Positions 24,970 through 34,258 of a DNA stretch of 64,000 bases are shown here, one piece after another. The stretch is from SCGC-AAA076-P13 sp964276235 (GTDB taxonomy: Bacteria; Pseudomonadota; Gammaproteobacteria; Magnimaribacterales; D2472). The position numbers were made by a program, and so were the translations under genes. The first letter of the stretch is position 1. Every line of letters starts with the position of its first letter. The stretch spans positions 46,649-110,648 of the forward strand of contig CAXYEK010000004.1 in assembly GCA_964276235.1 (NCBI GenBank). Reading direction: 5' to 3'. The notes under the pieces were generated by a model, which did no database searches, had not been told where the DNA came from, and saw only the letters and a list, made by a program, of their open reading frames with translations.

Positions 24970-26481
24970 ATGATTAACGCAATACAAAAAATGTTTCTAG
25001 GTAACTCTCCTTCTTGGTACAAGATAACTATTGTAGTGTTTCTTGTAATTAATCCAATAGCTCTTGCTATATTTAATAGTATTGGAATGAACGGCAACTT
25101 TATTGTTGGTTGGCTTTTCTTACTTGAATTTATATTTACTTTAGCTTTAGCTCTTAAGTGTTACCCGCTCCAACCTGGTGGACTGCTTGCAATTCAGGCA
25201 ATTGTATTAGGACTTACAACAACAGACGCTATTTTTCACGAAATTGAAAATAATTTAGAAGTTATTTTATTGCTAGTCTTTATGGTTGCTGGTATTTATT
25301 TTATGAAGAATTTGATGTTAGCAATATTTACTAAATTATTATTGCGTGTTCAATCTAAGATTTATTTATCTCTTCTTTTTTGCTTGTCTGCCGCTGTACT
25401 TTCAGCATTTTTAGATGCCCTAACTGTTACAGCAGTTTTGATAGGTGTAACTATAGGTTTTTATAGAGTTTTTCATACCGTATCCTCAAATAAAGCATTT
25501 AATGATATGAATCATGATTTCAATAATGATAGCTCGCTCAATGAGTTGGGAATTCAAGATATAGAACAATTTAAGGGCTTCTTAAGAGATCTAGTAATGC
25601 ACGGAGCTGTTGGAACAGCTTTGGGCGGGGTTTGCACCATTGTTGGGGAGCCACAGAACCTTTTGATTGCTAAAATTGCTGGATGGGAATTCATAGAATT
25701 TTTTCTAAGAATGGCCCCTATAACAATGCCAGTTTTAGTTGCTGGGCTTCTTACATGTATTTTAGTTGAAAGGTTTGCTATTGCAGGTTTTGGTAATCAA
25801 CTACCAGATAATGTAAGAAATATATTTAATGATTTTGATGAGTTTGAAAAACAAAATATTACAACACAACATAAAGCAGAATTATTGGTTGAGGGTTTGG
25901 TTGCAATATTTTTAGTTATTGCGCTCGCATTACACGTTGCAGCTGTTGGTTTAATAGGACTGGCTGTAATAATCTTATTAACAGCATTTAAGGGAATAAC
26001 TGAAGAACATAACTTAGGGGAAGCTTTTCACGAAGCGCTTCCATTTACTGCTCTTTTAGCAGTATTTTTTGCAATAGTAGCTGTAATTCATGATCAAAAT
26101 CTTTTCTCACCTGTCATAGCTTTTGTTTTATCTCAAAGTACTGATGTTCAACCGCCGCTTTTTTTTGTTGCTAATGGATTCTTATCAGCTATCAGTGACA
26201 ATGTTTTTGTTGCAACCATATACATAAACGAAATTAAGTCTGCACTGGATAATAATCTTATTACAAGAGAGCAATTTGATAATCTTGCTGTAGCAATTAA
26301 TACGGGTACAAATATACCAAGTATAGCAACACCAAATGGGCAAGCTGCTTTTCTATTCCTATTGACATCATCGTTAGCTCCTTTGATAAATCTTTCTTAT
26401 TTACGAATGGTTTTAATGGCCCTTCCTTATACGATAGTTCTATCCATTGTTGGTTTTGCATCAATCGTTTATCTTCTGTAA
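24970..26481 (+). CDS. nhaB: Na+/H+ antiporter NhaB
   Basis: 503 aa (E. coli 513), about 12 membrane segments. Strong match to NhaB throughout: FLGNSPSWYK at the N-terminus, LEFIFTLALALKCYPLQPGG, FLDALTVTAVLIGVTIGFY and VGTALGGVCTIVGEPQNLLI. Expels sodium in exchange for protons, an expected function for a marine cell. I take ATG 24970 as the start; a TTG one codon earlier adds only one residue. dusA starts 4 nt after its stop. Confidence 0.95.
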   Translation: MINAIQKMFLGNSPSWYKITIVVFLVINPIALAIFNSIGMNGNFIVGWLFLLEFIFTLALALKCYPLQPGGLLAIQAIVLGLTTTDAIFHEIENNLEVILLLVFMVAGIYFMKNLMLAIFTKLLLRVQSKIYLSLLFCLSAAVLSAFLDALTVTAVLIGVTIGFYRVFHTVSSNKAFNDMNHDFNNDSSLNELGIQDIEQFKGFLRDLVMHGAVGTALGGVCTIVGEPQNLLIAKIAGWEFIEFFLRMAPITMPVLVAGLLTCILVERFAIAGFGNQLPDNVRNIFNDFDEFEKQNITTQHKAELLVEGLVAIFLVIALALHVAAVGLIGLAVIILLTAFKGITEEHNLGEAFHEALPFTALLAVFFAIVAVIHDQNLFSPVIAFVLSQSTDVQPPLFFVANGFLSAISDNVFVATIYINEIKSALDNNLITREQFDNLAVAINTGTNIPSIATPNGQAAFLFLLTSSLAPLINLSYLRMVLMALPYTIVLSIVGFASIVYLL

Positions 26482-26485
26482 ATAA

Positions 26486-27457
26486 GTGTCCTATTCTCAA
26501 GAGCATAAGATTTGCATTGCTCCGATGATGCAATACACAGATATGCATGATAGATACCTTTTTCGTCTAATATCAGAAAAAGTATTTTTGTATACTGAGA
26601 TGGTTACAACAGGCGCAATTATTTATGGGAAATGTCATCATCAATTAGAATTTAATCCTGAAGAACATCCTGTAGCTATTCAGTTAGGGGGTTCTGATAT
26701 AGATGATTTAGTTGAATGCTCAAAAATCTCAGAAGAATATGGGTATGACGAAATTAATCTCAATGTTGGTTGTCCATCGGATAGAGTCCAAAAAGGAAGA
26801 TTTGGTGCCTGCTTAATGCTGGAATCAGACCATGTGATGAGATGTCTTGAATCAATGCAAAGATCAGTTAATATCCCCGTTTCAATAAAATGCAGGTTGG
26901 GTGTTGATAAAGAGGATAGTTACGATTTTTTATATAATTTTATAAAAATTGTTGAAGGCTCAGGAATTACTACCTTTGTTATCCATGCAAGAAATGCAAT
27001 TCTTGATGGACTTAGCCCAAGACAAAATAGACATATACCACCTTTAAAATATGATTATGTATATAGGCTTAAAAAAGACTTCCCTCACTTAAATATAATA
27101 ATTAATGGAGGTATCAAATCAATGGATGAGTCTTCCGAACATTTGAAGCATGTTGATGGGGTTATGATAGGCCGAGCAGCATATGAAAATCCTTTTTTGG
27201 TTAAGGATGTAGATCATGATATTTTTGGTATGGAAAAAGAATTGAAATCAAAAAAAATTATTCTCAATAAGTATCTTGATTACGTTGAAGAGAAACTAGA
27301 TCAAGGTCATGACCTTTCAAGAATGATGAAGCATTTATTTGGATTATCAAGGGGTGATAAATTTGCAAAAACTTTCAGGATCAAGATTTTAGAAGTTATT
27401 AAAAATAAGGATATCAAGAATTTTCGACAAGATTTAGAAGATTTATTAATCTATTAA
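26486..27457 (+). CDS. dusA: tRNA-dihydrouridine(20/20a) synthase DusA
   Basis: 323 aa FMN enzyme that reduces U20/U20a of tRNA. KICIAPMMQYTDMHDRYL is the DusA N-terminus; catalytic cysteine in NVGCPSDRVQKGRFGACLM; FVIHARNAILDGLSPRQNR is the DusA-specific region. The start is GTG 26486, 4 nt after nhaB; the later ATG pair would remove the conserved ICIAP strand. Its end overlaps mlaA by 12 nt tail to tail. Confidence 0.95.
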   Translation: MSYSQEHKICIAPMMQYTDMHDRYLFRLISEKVFLYTEMVTTGAIIYGKCHHQLEFNPEEHPVAIQLGGSDIDDLVECSKISEEYGYDEINLNVGCPSDRVQKGRFGACLMLESDHVMRCLESMQRSVNIPVSIKCRLGVDKEDSYDFLYNFIKIVEGSGITTFVIHARNAILDGLSPRQNRHIPPLKYDYVYRLKKDFPHLNIIINGGIKSMDESSEHLKHVDGVMIGRAAYENPFLVKDVDHDIFGMEKELKSKKIILNKYLDYVEEKLDQGHDLSRMMKHLFGLSRGDKFAKTFRIKILEVIKNKDIKNFRQDLEDLLIY

Positions 27458-28141
27458 GAAATCATCCATATCATCAGCAAAATCATCTTCAACATCTATA
27501 CCATCATTAACTTCATATTTTATGTATTGATCATAAGAGTCTTTTACAAAGTTATATTTATCGCCAGATATTAAAGACTCTATCTCTAAGAGCCTTTCCC
27601 TTGTCTCCAATGCATCAAAAGCTTTTAACGTAATATTTACATCACTTTCAGTCATATGAAATGTGATTGAAAGCAATGATGACACAGGTCTACTTAATGT
27701 ATCTCTTAAACTTGAAGGTCCTAATGCTGGCAACATAATATATGGTCCAGATGGAACACCCCATTGCGCTAATGTTTGACCAAAGTCTTCCTCATGACGC
27801 TCTAAACCCATTTTTGTAGCTACATCAAATAATCCACCAATTCCAATAGTTGTATTGATTATAAAACGAGATAAATCATTGATAGCATATTTGAACTTTC
27901 CTTGAAGTACTTGATTTACAGTTGTATCTATTTCCTCTAAGTTATCAAAAAAATTAGTTACGCCCTTTTTAACTGGTAAAGGAAATTTAGCATAAGTTTC
28001 TGCAACCGGTCTGGCAATAGTATTATCTAAAGCTTCATTGAATTCGAATGTTATTCTATTTATATCCTCAAAAGGATCATTAATGGTCTCTGCATGTAAA
28101 AGGCTTGTACAAATTACTATAAGATAAATAATGTTCTTCAT
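27446..28141 (-). CDS. mlaA: MlaA (VacJ) family phospholipid-asymmetry protein, no clear lipobox
   Basis: 231 aa. Works in the outer membrane to remove misplaced phospholipids and pass them to MlaC. Family motifs are clear: DPFEDINRITFEFNEALD, GKFKYAINDLSRFIINTTIG, EDFGQTLAQWGVPSGPYIML and GPSSLRDTLS. Members usually carry a lipoprotein signal (L-x-G/A-C). Here the only early cysteine (residue 11, IVICTSLLHA) has Ile before it, so lipidation is doubtful and cleavage after LLHA by signal peptidase I looks more likely. The C-terminus is very acidic. The other Mla genes are not in this window. Confidence 0.92.
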   Translation of the reverse strand: MKNIIYLIVICTSLLHAETINDPFEDINRITFEFNEALDNTIARPVAETYAKFPLPVKKGVTNFFDNLEEIDTTVNQVLQGKFKYAINDLSRFIINTTIGIGGLFDVATKMGLERHEEDFGQTLAQWGVPSGPYIMLPALGPSSLRDTLSRPVSSLLSITFHMTESDVNITLKAFDALETRERLLEIESLISGDKYNFVKDSYDQYIKYEVNDGIDVEDDFADDMDDFLID

Positions 28142-28148
28142 ATCAACA

Positions 28149-28841
28149 TTATACTAGTGATTGAATTTTACTTGTTATATCTAATATTGAATTAGGAAGA
28201 TTATCTTCATTAAAATTAAAAATATTTGTATCAAATGGAACTGATCCAATATGTTTAATTTTAAGATCAGTCAAAGATTCAAAGCCTATTGATGAATCGT
28301 GATTTGATGTATTGTTTTCTATAAAACCTAAGATCTTAATATTTAACTTTTCAAATGCTGCAATGGACTTGTGAACATCATGTATTGCTAATTTATTACC
28401 AGTTGCAATTAATATTGAATAATCAGGTTTTATTTCCTTGGCTACTGTTAAATATGCATCGCCAGTTCCAGGGGGCATATCAATAAATAAGTAGTCTAAA
28501 TCACCCCAATCTGTTGAATCCATTAACTGCCTTATAGCGCCACTTAGCATTGGCCCTCTCCAAATAGCAGCTTTGTCATCATCTAATATGAATCCCATAG
28601 AATTTAAGCTCAGTAAGTTTGCTTTTACTGGCTCGAAAAACTTCTTTCCATCTTTGGTGATAAGTTTTGGTTTTGTAGTATTTAAATTAAACAGTAAATG
28701 TTGATTTGGTCCATATATATCTGCATCAAGAATGCCTACTTTAAGTTTTTTTGACATTGATGAAGCTATTGCAGCAGTTAGTGAGCTCTTCCCAACTCCA
28801 CCCTTAGCTGATGCTATAGCGATTATTTTTTTTATGGCCAT
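28149..28841 (-). CDS. Mrp/ApbC family ATPase without the CPxC motif
   Basis: About 230 aa from ATG 28841 (MAIKKIIAIASAKGGVGKSS); a GTG 18 nt further out is possible. Deviant Walker A ASAKGGVGKSS, LDADIYGPN, FIDMPPGTGDAYLTV and IENNTS are typical of the Mrp group, which carries Fe-S clusters, and the gene is divergent from metG as in E. coli. Two usual elements are missing: the N-terminal MIP18/DUF59 domain and the cluster-binding CPxC, whose position reads NNTSNHDSSIGF. It may therefore be an ATPase that no longer holds a cluster itself. Confidence 0.85.
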   Translation of the reverse strand: MAIKKIIAIASAKGGVGKSSLTAAIASSMSKKLKVGILDADIYGPNQHLLFNLNTTKPKLITKDGKKFFEPVKANLLSLNSMGFILDDDKAAIWRGPMLSGAIRQLMDSTDWGDLDYLFIDMPPGTGDAYLTVAKEIKPDYSILIATGNKLAIHDVHKSIAAFEKLNIKILGFIENNTSNHDSSIGFESLTDLKIKHIGSVPFDTNIFNFNEDNLPNSILDITSKIQSLV

Positions 28842-28877
28842 ATATATTGTATTTTTCACCTATAATACAGTTTATAT

Positions 28878-30836
28878 ATGGACTCAACTACTAATAAATC
28901 TAGAAAAATTATTGTTACTCATGCATTGCCATATGCAAATGCATCATTACACCTTGGTCATATACTTGAAGCAGTTCAAACTGATATCTGGACTAGATTT
29001 CAGAATGCTGATGGGAATGAATGCTTATTCTTTTGTGCCGATGATACTCATGGAACTCCAGTAATGCTTAAAGCAAAGGAGTTAGGATTAACGCCTGAAG
29101 AACTCATAAAAAAAGTACATAAAGATCATGAAGAAACATACAAGTTATATGATATTAACTTTACTAATTATCACACTACTCACTCAAATGAAAATAAAAA
29201 ATATTCAGAGTTAATATATAAAAGAGCAAAGGATAACGATCTAATTACTAGAAAAACAATCAACCAACTTTATGACGATAAAGAATCAATGTTTTTGTCT
29301 GATAGGTTTGTAAAAGGGTCATGTCCTAAATGTAATGAACCTGACCAATATGGTGATGGGTGTAGTAAATGTGGGGCAACATATGATGTTAGTGAGATAA
29401 AAGACCCTATATCAGCTATTTCTGGTACCAAACCAATAAGCAAAGAAAGCGAACATATCTTTTTTGATTTACCAAAAAAATTAGATGTTCTTAAAGATTT
29501 TCTTAATAATGCGAATCTTCAAAAACCAATAAAAAATAAATTAAATGAATGGCTTAATGATGATCTGCAGCAATGGGATATATCTAGAGATGCTCCATAT
29601 TTTGGTTTTGAAATCCCAGGAGAAATTGATAAATACTTTTATGTATGGCTGGATGCTCCAATCGGTTATATGGCATCTATAGATAACTGGGCAACAAAAA
29701 ATGATAAAGAGATGGAATCTATTTGGTCAAATCGCTCTGACTACGAAATATATCATTTTATAGGTAAGGATATAGCCTACTTTCATGGTCTTTTTTGGCC
29801 AGCACTATTAAGTGCATCTGACTTTAAACTACCCGACGGAGTTTTTGTTCATGGTTTTTTAACTATTAATGGTCAAAAAATGTCAAAATCTAAAGGGACC
29901 GGCATAATGGCAAAAGAATTTGCTGAAATCTGTGATCCTGAAACACTTAGATATTATTTTGCTGCTAAATTAAATGACAAAGTTGAAGATATCGATCTTA
30001 ATTTTGAAGACTATGTCCAAAGAATTAATTCAGATCTAGTTGGTAAATATCTTAATATAGCTAGTAGATGTGCTCCTTTTATAGGAAAAAATAATAATAA
30101 CCTTTCTCAAGAAATTGATATGGATCTTATAGATCAAATGATTTCCAAAAAAGAAATGATCCAAGAGTTATATGAAAGTCGTAATTACTCAAAAGTTGTT
30201 AGATTAATTATGGATCAAGCTGATATTGTTAATAAATATATAAATGATAATACTCCATGGAAAAAAGAAGATGATGAGGCTGTAATTATCTCGTCTACTG
30301 GATTAAATGCATTTAACATATTATCAATATACTTAAGTCCAATAATTCCAAATCTAACATTGAAAGCATTTAAATTTTTGAATAATAATCAAATGCTATT
30401 TGCAGATATTGAAAAAAAACTTATAAAAAGTATTAATAAGTTCGATAGTCTAATGAATAGACTTGAACCTATAATAATTCCTGAGGAAGAAGAAATGACA
30501 GACGAAAATAATTACATAAATATTGATCAGTTTTCTGATATTGATTTAAGGGTAGCTAAAATTATAGAAGCTTCACTTGTTGAAGGTGCTGATAAGTTAC
30601 TGCAACTTAATCTTGATGTTGGGGAGCTTGGTAAAAGACAAGTATTTGCCGGTATAAAGAAAGCATATAACCCCGAAGACTTGATGGATAAATTGGTTAT
30701 TTTGGTAAGTAATTTAGAGCCAAGACAAATGAAATTTGGCCTGTCTGAGGGCATGGTTTTAGCTTCAAGTGATGATGAGGGTATATATTTAATATCACCT
30801 GATACAGGAGCTAAGCCTGGATTGAGAGTAAAATAA
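28878..30836 (+). CDS. metG: Methionyl-tRNA synthetase
   Basis: 652 aa (E. coli 677). HLGH signature at 25-28, zinc knuckle cysteines in CPKCNEPDQYGDGCSKCG, KMSKSKG, then the anticodon-binding helical domain. The last 110 residues (from about 545, INIDQFSDIDLRVAKII) are the OB-fold tRNA-binding dimerisation domain. The stop codon overlaps the next start (TAATG). A TATAAT 12 nt before the ATG hints at a very short leader. Confidence 0.97.
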   Translation: MDSTTNKSRKIIVTHALPYANASLHLGHILEAVQTDIWTRFQNADGNECLFFCADDTHGTPVMLKAKELGLTPEELIKKVHKDHEETYKLYDINFTNYHTTHSNENKKYSELIYKRAKDNDLITRKTINQLYDDKESMFLSDRFVKGSCPKCNEPDQYGDGCSKCGATYDVSEIKDPISAISGTKPISKESEHIFFDLPKKLDVLKDFLNNANLQKPIKNKLNEWLNDDLQQWDISRDAPYFGFEIPGEIDKYFYVWLDAPIGYMASIDNWATKNDKEMESIWSNRSDYEIYHFIGKDIAYFHGLFWPALLSASDFKLPDGVFVHGFLTINGQKMSKSKGTGIMAKEFAEICDPETLRYYFAAKLNDKVEDIDLNFEDYVQRINSDLVGKYLNIASRCAPFIGKNNNNLSQEIDMDLIDQMISKKEMIQELYESRNYSKVVRLIMDQADIVNKYINDNTPWKKEDDEAVIISSTGLNAFNILSIYLSPIIPNLTLKAFKFLNNNQMLFADIEKKLIKSINKFDSLMNRLEPIIIPEEEEMTDENNYINIDQFSDIDLRVAKIIEASLVEGADKLLQLNLDVGELGKRQVFAGIKKAYNPEDLMDKLVILVSNLEPRQMKFGLSEGMVLASSDDEGIYLISPDTGAKPGLRVK

Positions 30837-31879
30837 TGGTAAAACAATCTGACATTGTAATTATTGGAGCTGGTCCAGTAGCTCTTTTTACTGTCTTTGA
30901 AGCAGGTCTTTTAGGTTTAAATTGCATATTAATAGATAATTTAGATAAGCCTGGAGGCCAATGTGCTGAGCTTTATCCTGAAAAACCAATATACGATATA
31001 CCTGGAGTTCCAATGCAGACGGGTCAACAGCATATTGATGCTTTATTGGAACAAATTAAACCATTTGATTATGAGCTTCATTTAAATCAAAGAGTAGAGC
31101 ATATAAACGAATCTCTTATTAATGAAGAAAAATTTTGGAATATAAAAACAAATAAAGATTTAGAAATAAATACAAAAAATATTTTTATTGCTGCTGGTGC
31201 TGGTTCATTTGAGCCAAGAAGGCCTCCAAATATAGAGAATCCAGATAAATATATTAATAATGGTGTTAGTTATTCAGTCAAATCAAAAAGCTTATATGAA
31301 AACAAAGATTTATTTATTTTTGGTGGTGGAGATTCGGCATTAGATTGGACTATAGAATTAGCTAAAATTACAAAATCACTATCATTGGTTCATAGAAGAG
31401 ATGCTTTTCGAGGAGCACTTCATTCAGAAAAAGAAATGAGAGAATTAGTTGAGTCAAAAAAAATTAATCTTTTAACTCCATATTTGATAGCTGACATAAA
31501 TGGCACAGACAAAGTTGAAGAGGTTTCATTGAAAAACTTTGAGACAAATGAAATAGAAGTCCATAAAGCTGATGAACTTTTATTCTTATTTGGGTTAAAT
31601 AAACAATTAGGGCCAATATTGGATTGGGAATTAGAATTAAATAATAAAAAAATTAAAGTTAATACAGAAAGTTATGAAACATCCAAAGAAGGTATTTTTG
31701 CTGTTGGTGATATTAATGATTACCCAGGTAAGCTTGACCTGATCTTATCAGGATTCCATGAAACTACTTTAGCTGTTCAAAAGGCTTATAAAAGGATCTA
31801 TCCAGGTGAAAGAGTTCCATTTGGATACACAACGTCTAATGCAAAACTTCATCAAAAACTTGGCGTAGAAAAGAAATAA
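30836..31879 (+). CDS. Ferredoxin/flavodoxin-NADP reductase, thioredoxin-reductase-like type
   Basis: 347 aa flavoprotein. FAD motif VIIGAGPVALFTVFEAGLLG, PGGQCAELYPEKPIYDIPG, NADP domain FGGGDSALDWTIELA with VHRRDAFRG, and FAVGDINDYPGKLDLI at the FAD end. No CxxC redox pair, so not a thioredoxin reductase; this is the YumC-like FNR2 group. The next gene, 2 nt downstream, encodes a ferredoxin-type RnfB-like protein, a natural electron partner. The pair probably moves electrons between NADPH and iron-sulfur acceptors. Confidence 0.92.
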   Translation: MVKQSDIVIIGAGPVALFTVFEAGLLGLNCILIDNLDKPGGQCAELYPEKPIYDIPGVPMQTGQQHIDALLEQIKPFDYELHLNQRVEHINESLINEEKFWNIKTNKDLEINTKNIFIAAGAGSFEPRRPPNIENPDKYINNGVSYSVKSKSLYENKDLFIFGGGDSALDWTIELAKITKSLSLVHRRDAFRGALHSEKEMRELVESKKINLLTPYLIADINGTDKVEEVSLKNFETNEIEVHKADELLFLFGLNKQLGPILDWELELNNKKIKVNTESYETSKEGIFAVGDINDYPGKLDLILSGFHETTLAVQKAYKRIYPGERVPFGYTTSNAKLHQKLGVEKK

Positions 31880-31881
31880 AA

Positions 31882-32556
31882 TTGGAATTAATTAATTTAA
31901 TACACGATCAGCTTCCACAGATTCAATGCGGAAGATGTGATACTCCAGGATGTAAGCAATATGCTAAAGCTATAGTTGCTGGCGAACCTCATGACAGATG
32001 CGTGCCTGGTGGTCAGGAAACTCTAGATAAATTAAATAAGCTTGTTGGAACTTCATATAAAAAAGTTAATTTAGAATATGGACCAACTATTAAATTTCAA
32101 AAAGTTTCTATCGTTGAAGAGGATTGTATTGGTTGCAAGAAATGCATTACAGCATGTCCAGTTGATGCAATAGTTGGTGCTACAAATATGATGCACTCTA
32201 TTATCGATGATATTTGTACTGGATGTGAGCTATGTATTGAGCCCTGCCCTGTTGATTGCATAGAAATTGTTGCTTTATCTGAAAAAGATATAGCTAAACC
32301 AAGAAATATTTCTCAATCATTTTTCGATTTAAAAGAGAATCTTGAATTAAATAAAAAAAGAATAAAAATAAAGAACCTTTCTGACGATAATTTCAATATA
32401 AGTGAAGCTATAAATCTTCAATTAAAAAATAGGGACGTGGATAAGCCAAAAAATCTAAGTGATATGCAAATTAAAATTGCTAAATCTGATTTAGAGAAAC
32501 TTCATAACTTTGAGTCTAAAGAAATAAATGGATTTATTAAAGATAATTTAAACTAA
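31882..32556 (+). CDS. Soluble RnfB-like polyferredoxin
   Basis: 224 aa from TTG 31882. The N-terminal Fe-S domain has the spacing of RnfB (CGRCDTPGC ... C at about residue 41), followed by two 4Fe-4S sites (CIGCKKCITACP and CTGCELCIEPCP). True RnfB has an N-terminal membrane helix; here the FNR gene stops 2 nt upstream and the protein starts straight at the soluble domain. No rnfACDGE genes are nearby. The C-terminal 90 residues are lysine-rich without cysteines. Standalone RnfB-like proteins are also known in Betaproteobacteria (often beside nth). Likely electron carrier for the adjacent FNR. It shares one base with rnt. Confidence 0.85.
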   Translation: MELINLIHDQLPQIQCGRCDTPGCKQYAKAIVAGEPHDRCVPGGQETLDKLNKLVGTSYKKVNLEYGPTIKFQKVSIVEEDCIGCKKCITACPVDAIVGATNMMHSIIDDICTGCELCIEPCPVDCIEIVALSEKDIAKPRNISQSFFDLKENLELNKKRIKIKNLSDDNFNISEAINLQLKNRDVDKPKNLSDMQIKIAKSDLEKLHNFESKEINGFIKDNLN

Positions 32557-33140
32557 TGCTCAAAGAAAGATTTAGAAAGTACCTACCAGTAGTAGTTGAC
32601 CTTGAAACAGGCGGTTTTGACTCTAACTCTAATGCTATTTTAGAAATTGCTATTACTCTTATCGAGGAAGAGGATAATCAATTAGTCGTTGGAGATACTC
32701 ATAGATTCCATATTGAACCATATGAAGGATTGATTGTTGAGGATGAATCGCTTAAGTTTACTAAAATAAACTTAGATCACCCTCTTAGAAATGCTGTAAG
32801 TGAGGAACATGCATTAAAAGAATTATTTAAAATAATTAATAAAAATAAGAATGCTTACGAGTGCTCTAGAGCTATATTGGTTGGACATAATGCACATTTT
32901 GATAGTTCATTCTTAAATGCTGCAGTTGAAAGAAATAATATAAAAAAATCGCCATTCCATCCCTTTTCAGTATTAGATACTGTAACTTTGGGTGCTTTGG
33001 CAACAAATCAGACAGTTTTAGCAAGAATTTGTGAAGCACTAGACATAGATTACGATTCTAAGGAAGCCCATTCTGCTGCCTACGATTCAGATGTTACGGC
33101 TAAAGTTTTTTGTAAGGTGATTAATAATTATAACGAATAG
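32556..33140 (+). CDS. rnt: Ribonuclease T
   Basis: 194 aa (E. coli 215). DEDDh exonuclease: VVVDLETGGFD (first acidic pair), VGHNAHFDSSFLNAA, and the C-terminal AHSAAYDSDVTAKVF with the catalytic His and Asp. Trims 3' ends of tRNA and other small stable RNAs. Overlaps the RnfB-like gene by one base and sits 1 nt from the convergent grxD stop. Confidence 0.94.
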   Translation: MLKERFRKYLPVVVDLETGGFDSNSNAILEIAITLIEEEDNQLVVGDTHRFHIEPYEGLIVEDESLKFTKINLDHPLRNAVSEEHALKELFKIINKNKNAYECSRAILVGHNAHFDSSFLNAAVERNNIKKSPFHPFSVLDTVTLGALATNQTVLARICEALDIDYDSKEAHSAAYDSDVTAKVFCKVINNYNE

Positions 33141-33141
33141 G

Positions 33142-33456
33142 TTATTCAGAAGAGTTATCAATCATAGTTTTTAACTCGCCTGCTTCATGCATTTGGGTGA
33201 CTATATCAGCCCCACCTATTAATTCTCCATCAATAAATACTTGTGGAAATGTTGGCCAATCGGATAATGAAGGCAATGTAGCCCTGACATCGTTATTTTC
33301 TAATATATCAACATAAGAGAATTGAGCTTCACAATCTATAAGTGCCTGAACAGTCTTAGCAGAAAAACCACATCTAGGCTCGTATGGTGTTCCCTTCATA
33401 AATATAAGAATTGGATTATCTTTGATTTGCTGTTTTAATTTTTCTTCAATACTCAT
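33142..33456 (-). CDS. grxD: Monothiol glutaredoxin Grx4
   Basis: 104 aa (E. coli 115). Monothiol CGFS active site in PYEPRCGFSAKTVQAL (residues about 25-40), SDWPTFPQVFIDGELIGGAD. Binds a 2Fe-2S cluster with glutathione and takes part in cluster delivery and iron sensing. Stop and start codons of pdxJ and grxD are 2 nt apart, so they are probably one unit. Confidence 0.95.
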   Translation of the reverse strand: MSIEEKLKQQIKDNPILIFMKGTPYEPRCGFSAKTVQALIDCEAQFSYVDILENNDVRATLPSLSDWPTFPQVFIDGELIGGADIVTQMHEAGELKTMIDNSSE

Positions 33457-33458
33457 AC

Positions 33459-34223
33459 TTATCCTTTAATTACGTCTATATACTTCTTTATAGTGTCATC
33501 GAAGCCATATTTCAAGGCATCTATAACAATTGCATGCCCTATTGAGACTTCATTAACACCACCAATTCTTACTAATTCAGGTAAATTCTGTAAATTAAGA
33601 TCGTGTCCTGCATTTACAAAAATATTCATATCATTAGCTTTTACGATTAAATTTTCTAAGTGAGCAGTTATACTCAAATCTCCTTCTTCAAAACATTTTG
33701 AAAATAAACCTGTATGTATTTCAATCCCATCAGCTCCAACTTTAATTGCATAATCTATACTAGAATAATTGGGTTGATTATCTTTAACATTATCTACGAA
33801 AAGACTAATACGAGATTTTACAGATACCTTCTTAAGTTCTAAAACAACTTCTTTAAGTAAATCATCGTGATCTCCACTCTCCCATCCGTGATCAGAAGTT
33901 ATTTGATTTGGTAAGTCTGGCACTAATGTTATTTGATCAGGTTGAGATTCTTTAACAAGATTTACAAAACCTTTAAAATCACCAGAAGGTTCAGAAAATG
34001 GGTTGCCTTCAATATTAAATTCAACTTTTCTGTCTTTACATAAATTAGAAATAACAATCACATCCTCACTAGTGGCATGTCTATGATCAGGCCTTGGATG
34101 AAGAGTTAAGCCGTTAGCACCCATATCTATAGCTTTATTAGCAAAATTTTCTACAGAAGGCTTTCCTTCTCCCCTAGCATTTCTTAATAAAGCTATCTTA
34201 TTTAAATTAATACTAAGTTTCAT
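33459..34223 (-). CDS. pdxJ: Pyridoxine 5'-phosphate synthase
   Basis: 254 aa (E. coli 243). Closes the ring of vitamin B6 from 1-deoxyxylulose 5-phosphate and 3-amino-2-oxopropyl phosphate. SINLNKIALLRNARG, LHPRPDHRHATSEDV, FNIEGNP and VNAGHDLNLQNL are family hallmarks, including the catalytic Glu and His residues. It lies between cofE and grxD on the same strand rather than beside recO or acpS as in E. coli. Confidence 0.96.
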   Translation of the reverse strand: MKLSINLNKIALLRNARGEGKPSVENFANKAIDMGANGLTLHPRPDHRHATSEDVIVISNLCKDRKVEFNIEGNPFSEPSGDFKGFVNLVKESQPDQITLVPDLPNQITSDHGWESGDHDDLLKEVVLELKKVSVKSRISLFVDNVKDNQPNYSSIDYAIKVGADGIEIHTGLFSKCFEEGDLSITAHLENLIVKANDMNIFVNAGHDLNLQNLPELVRIGGVNEVSIGHAIVIDALKYGFDDTIKKYIDVIKG

Positions 34224-34258
34224 ATGCTAATTATAAGGCTTAAAAAAATAATTATGAA

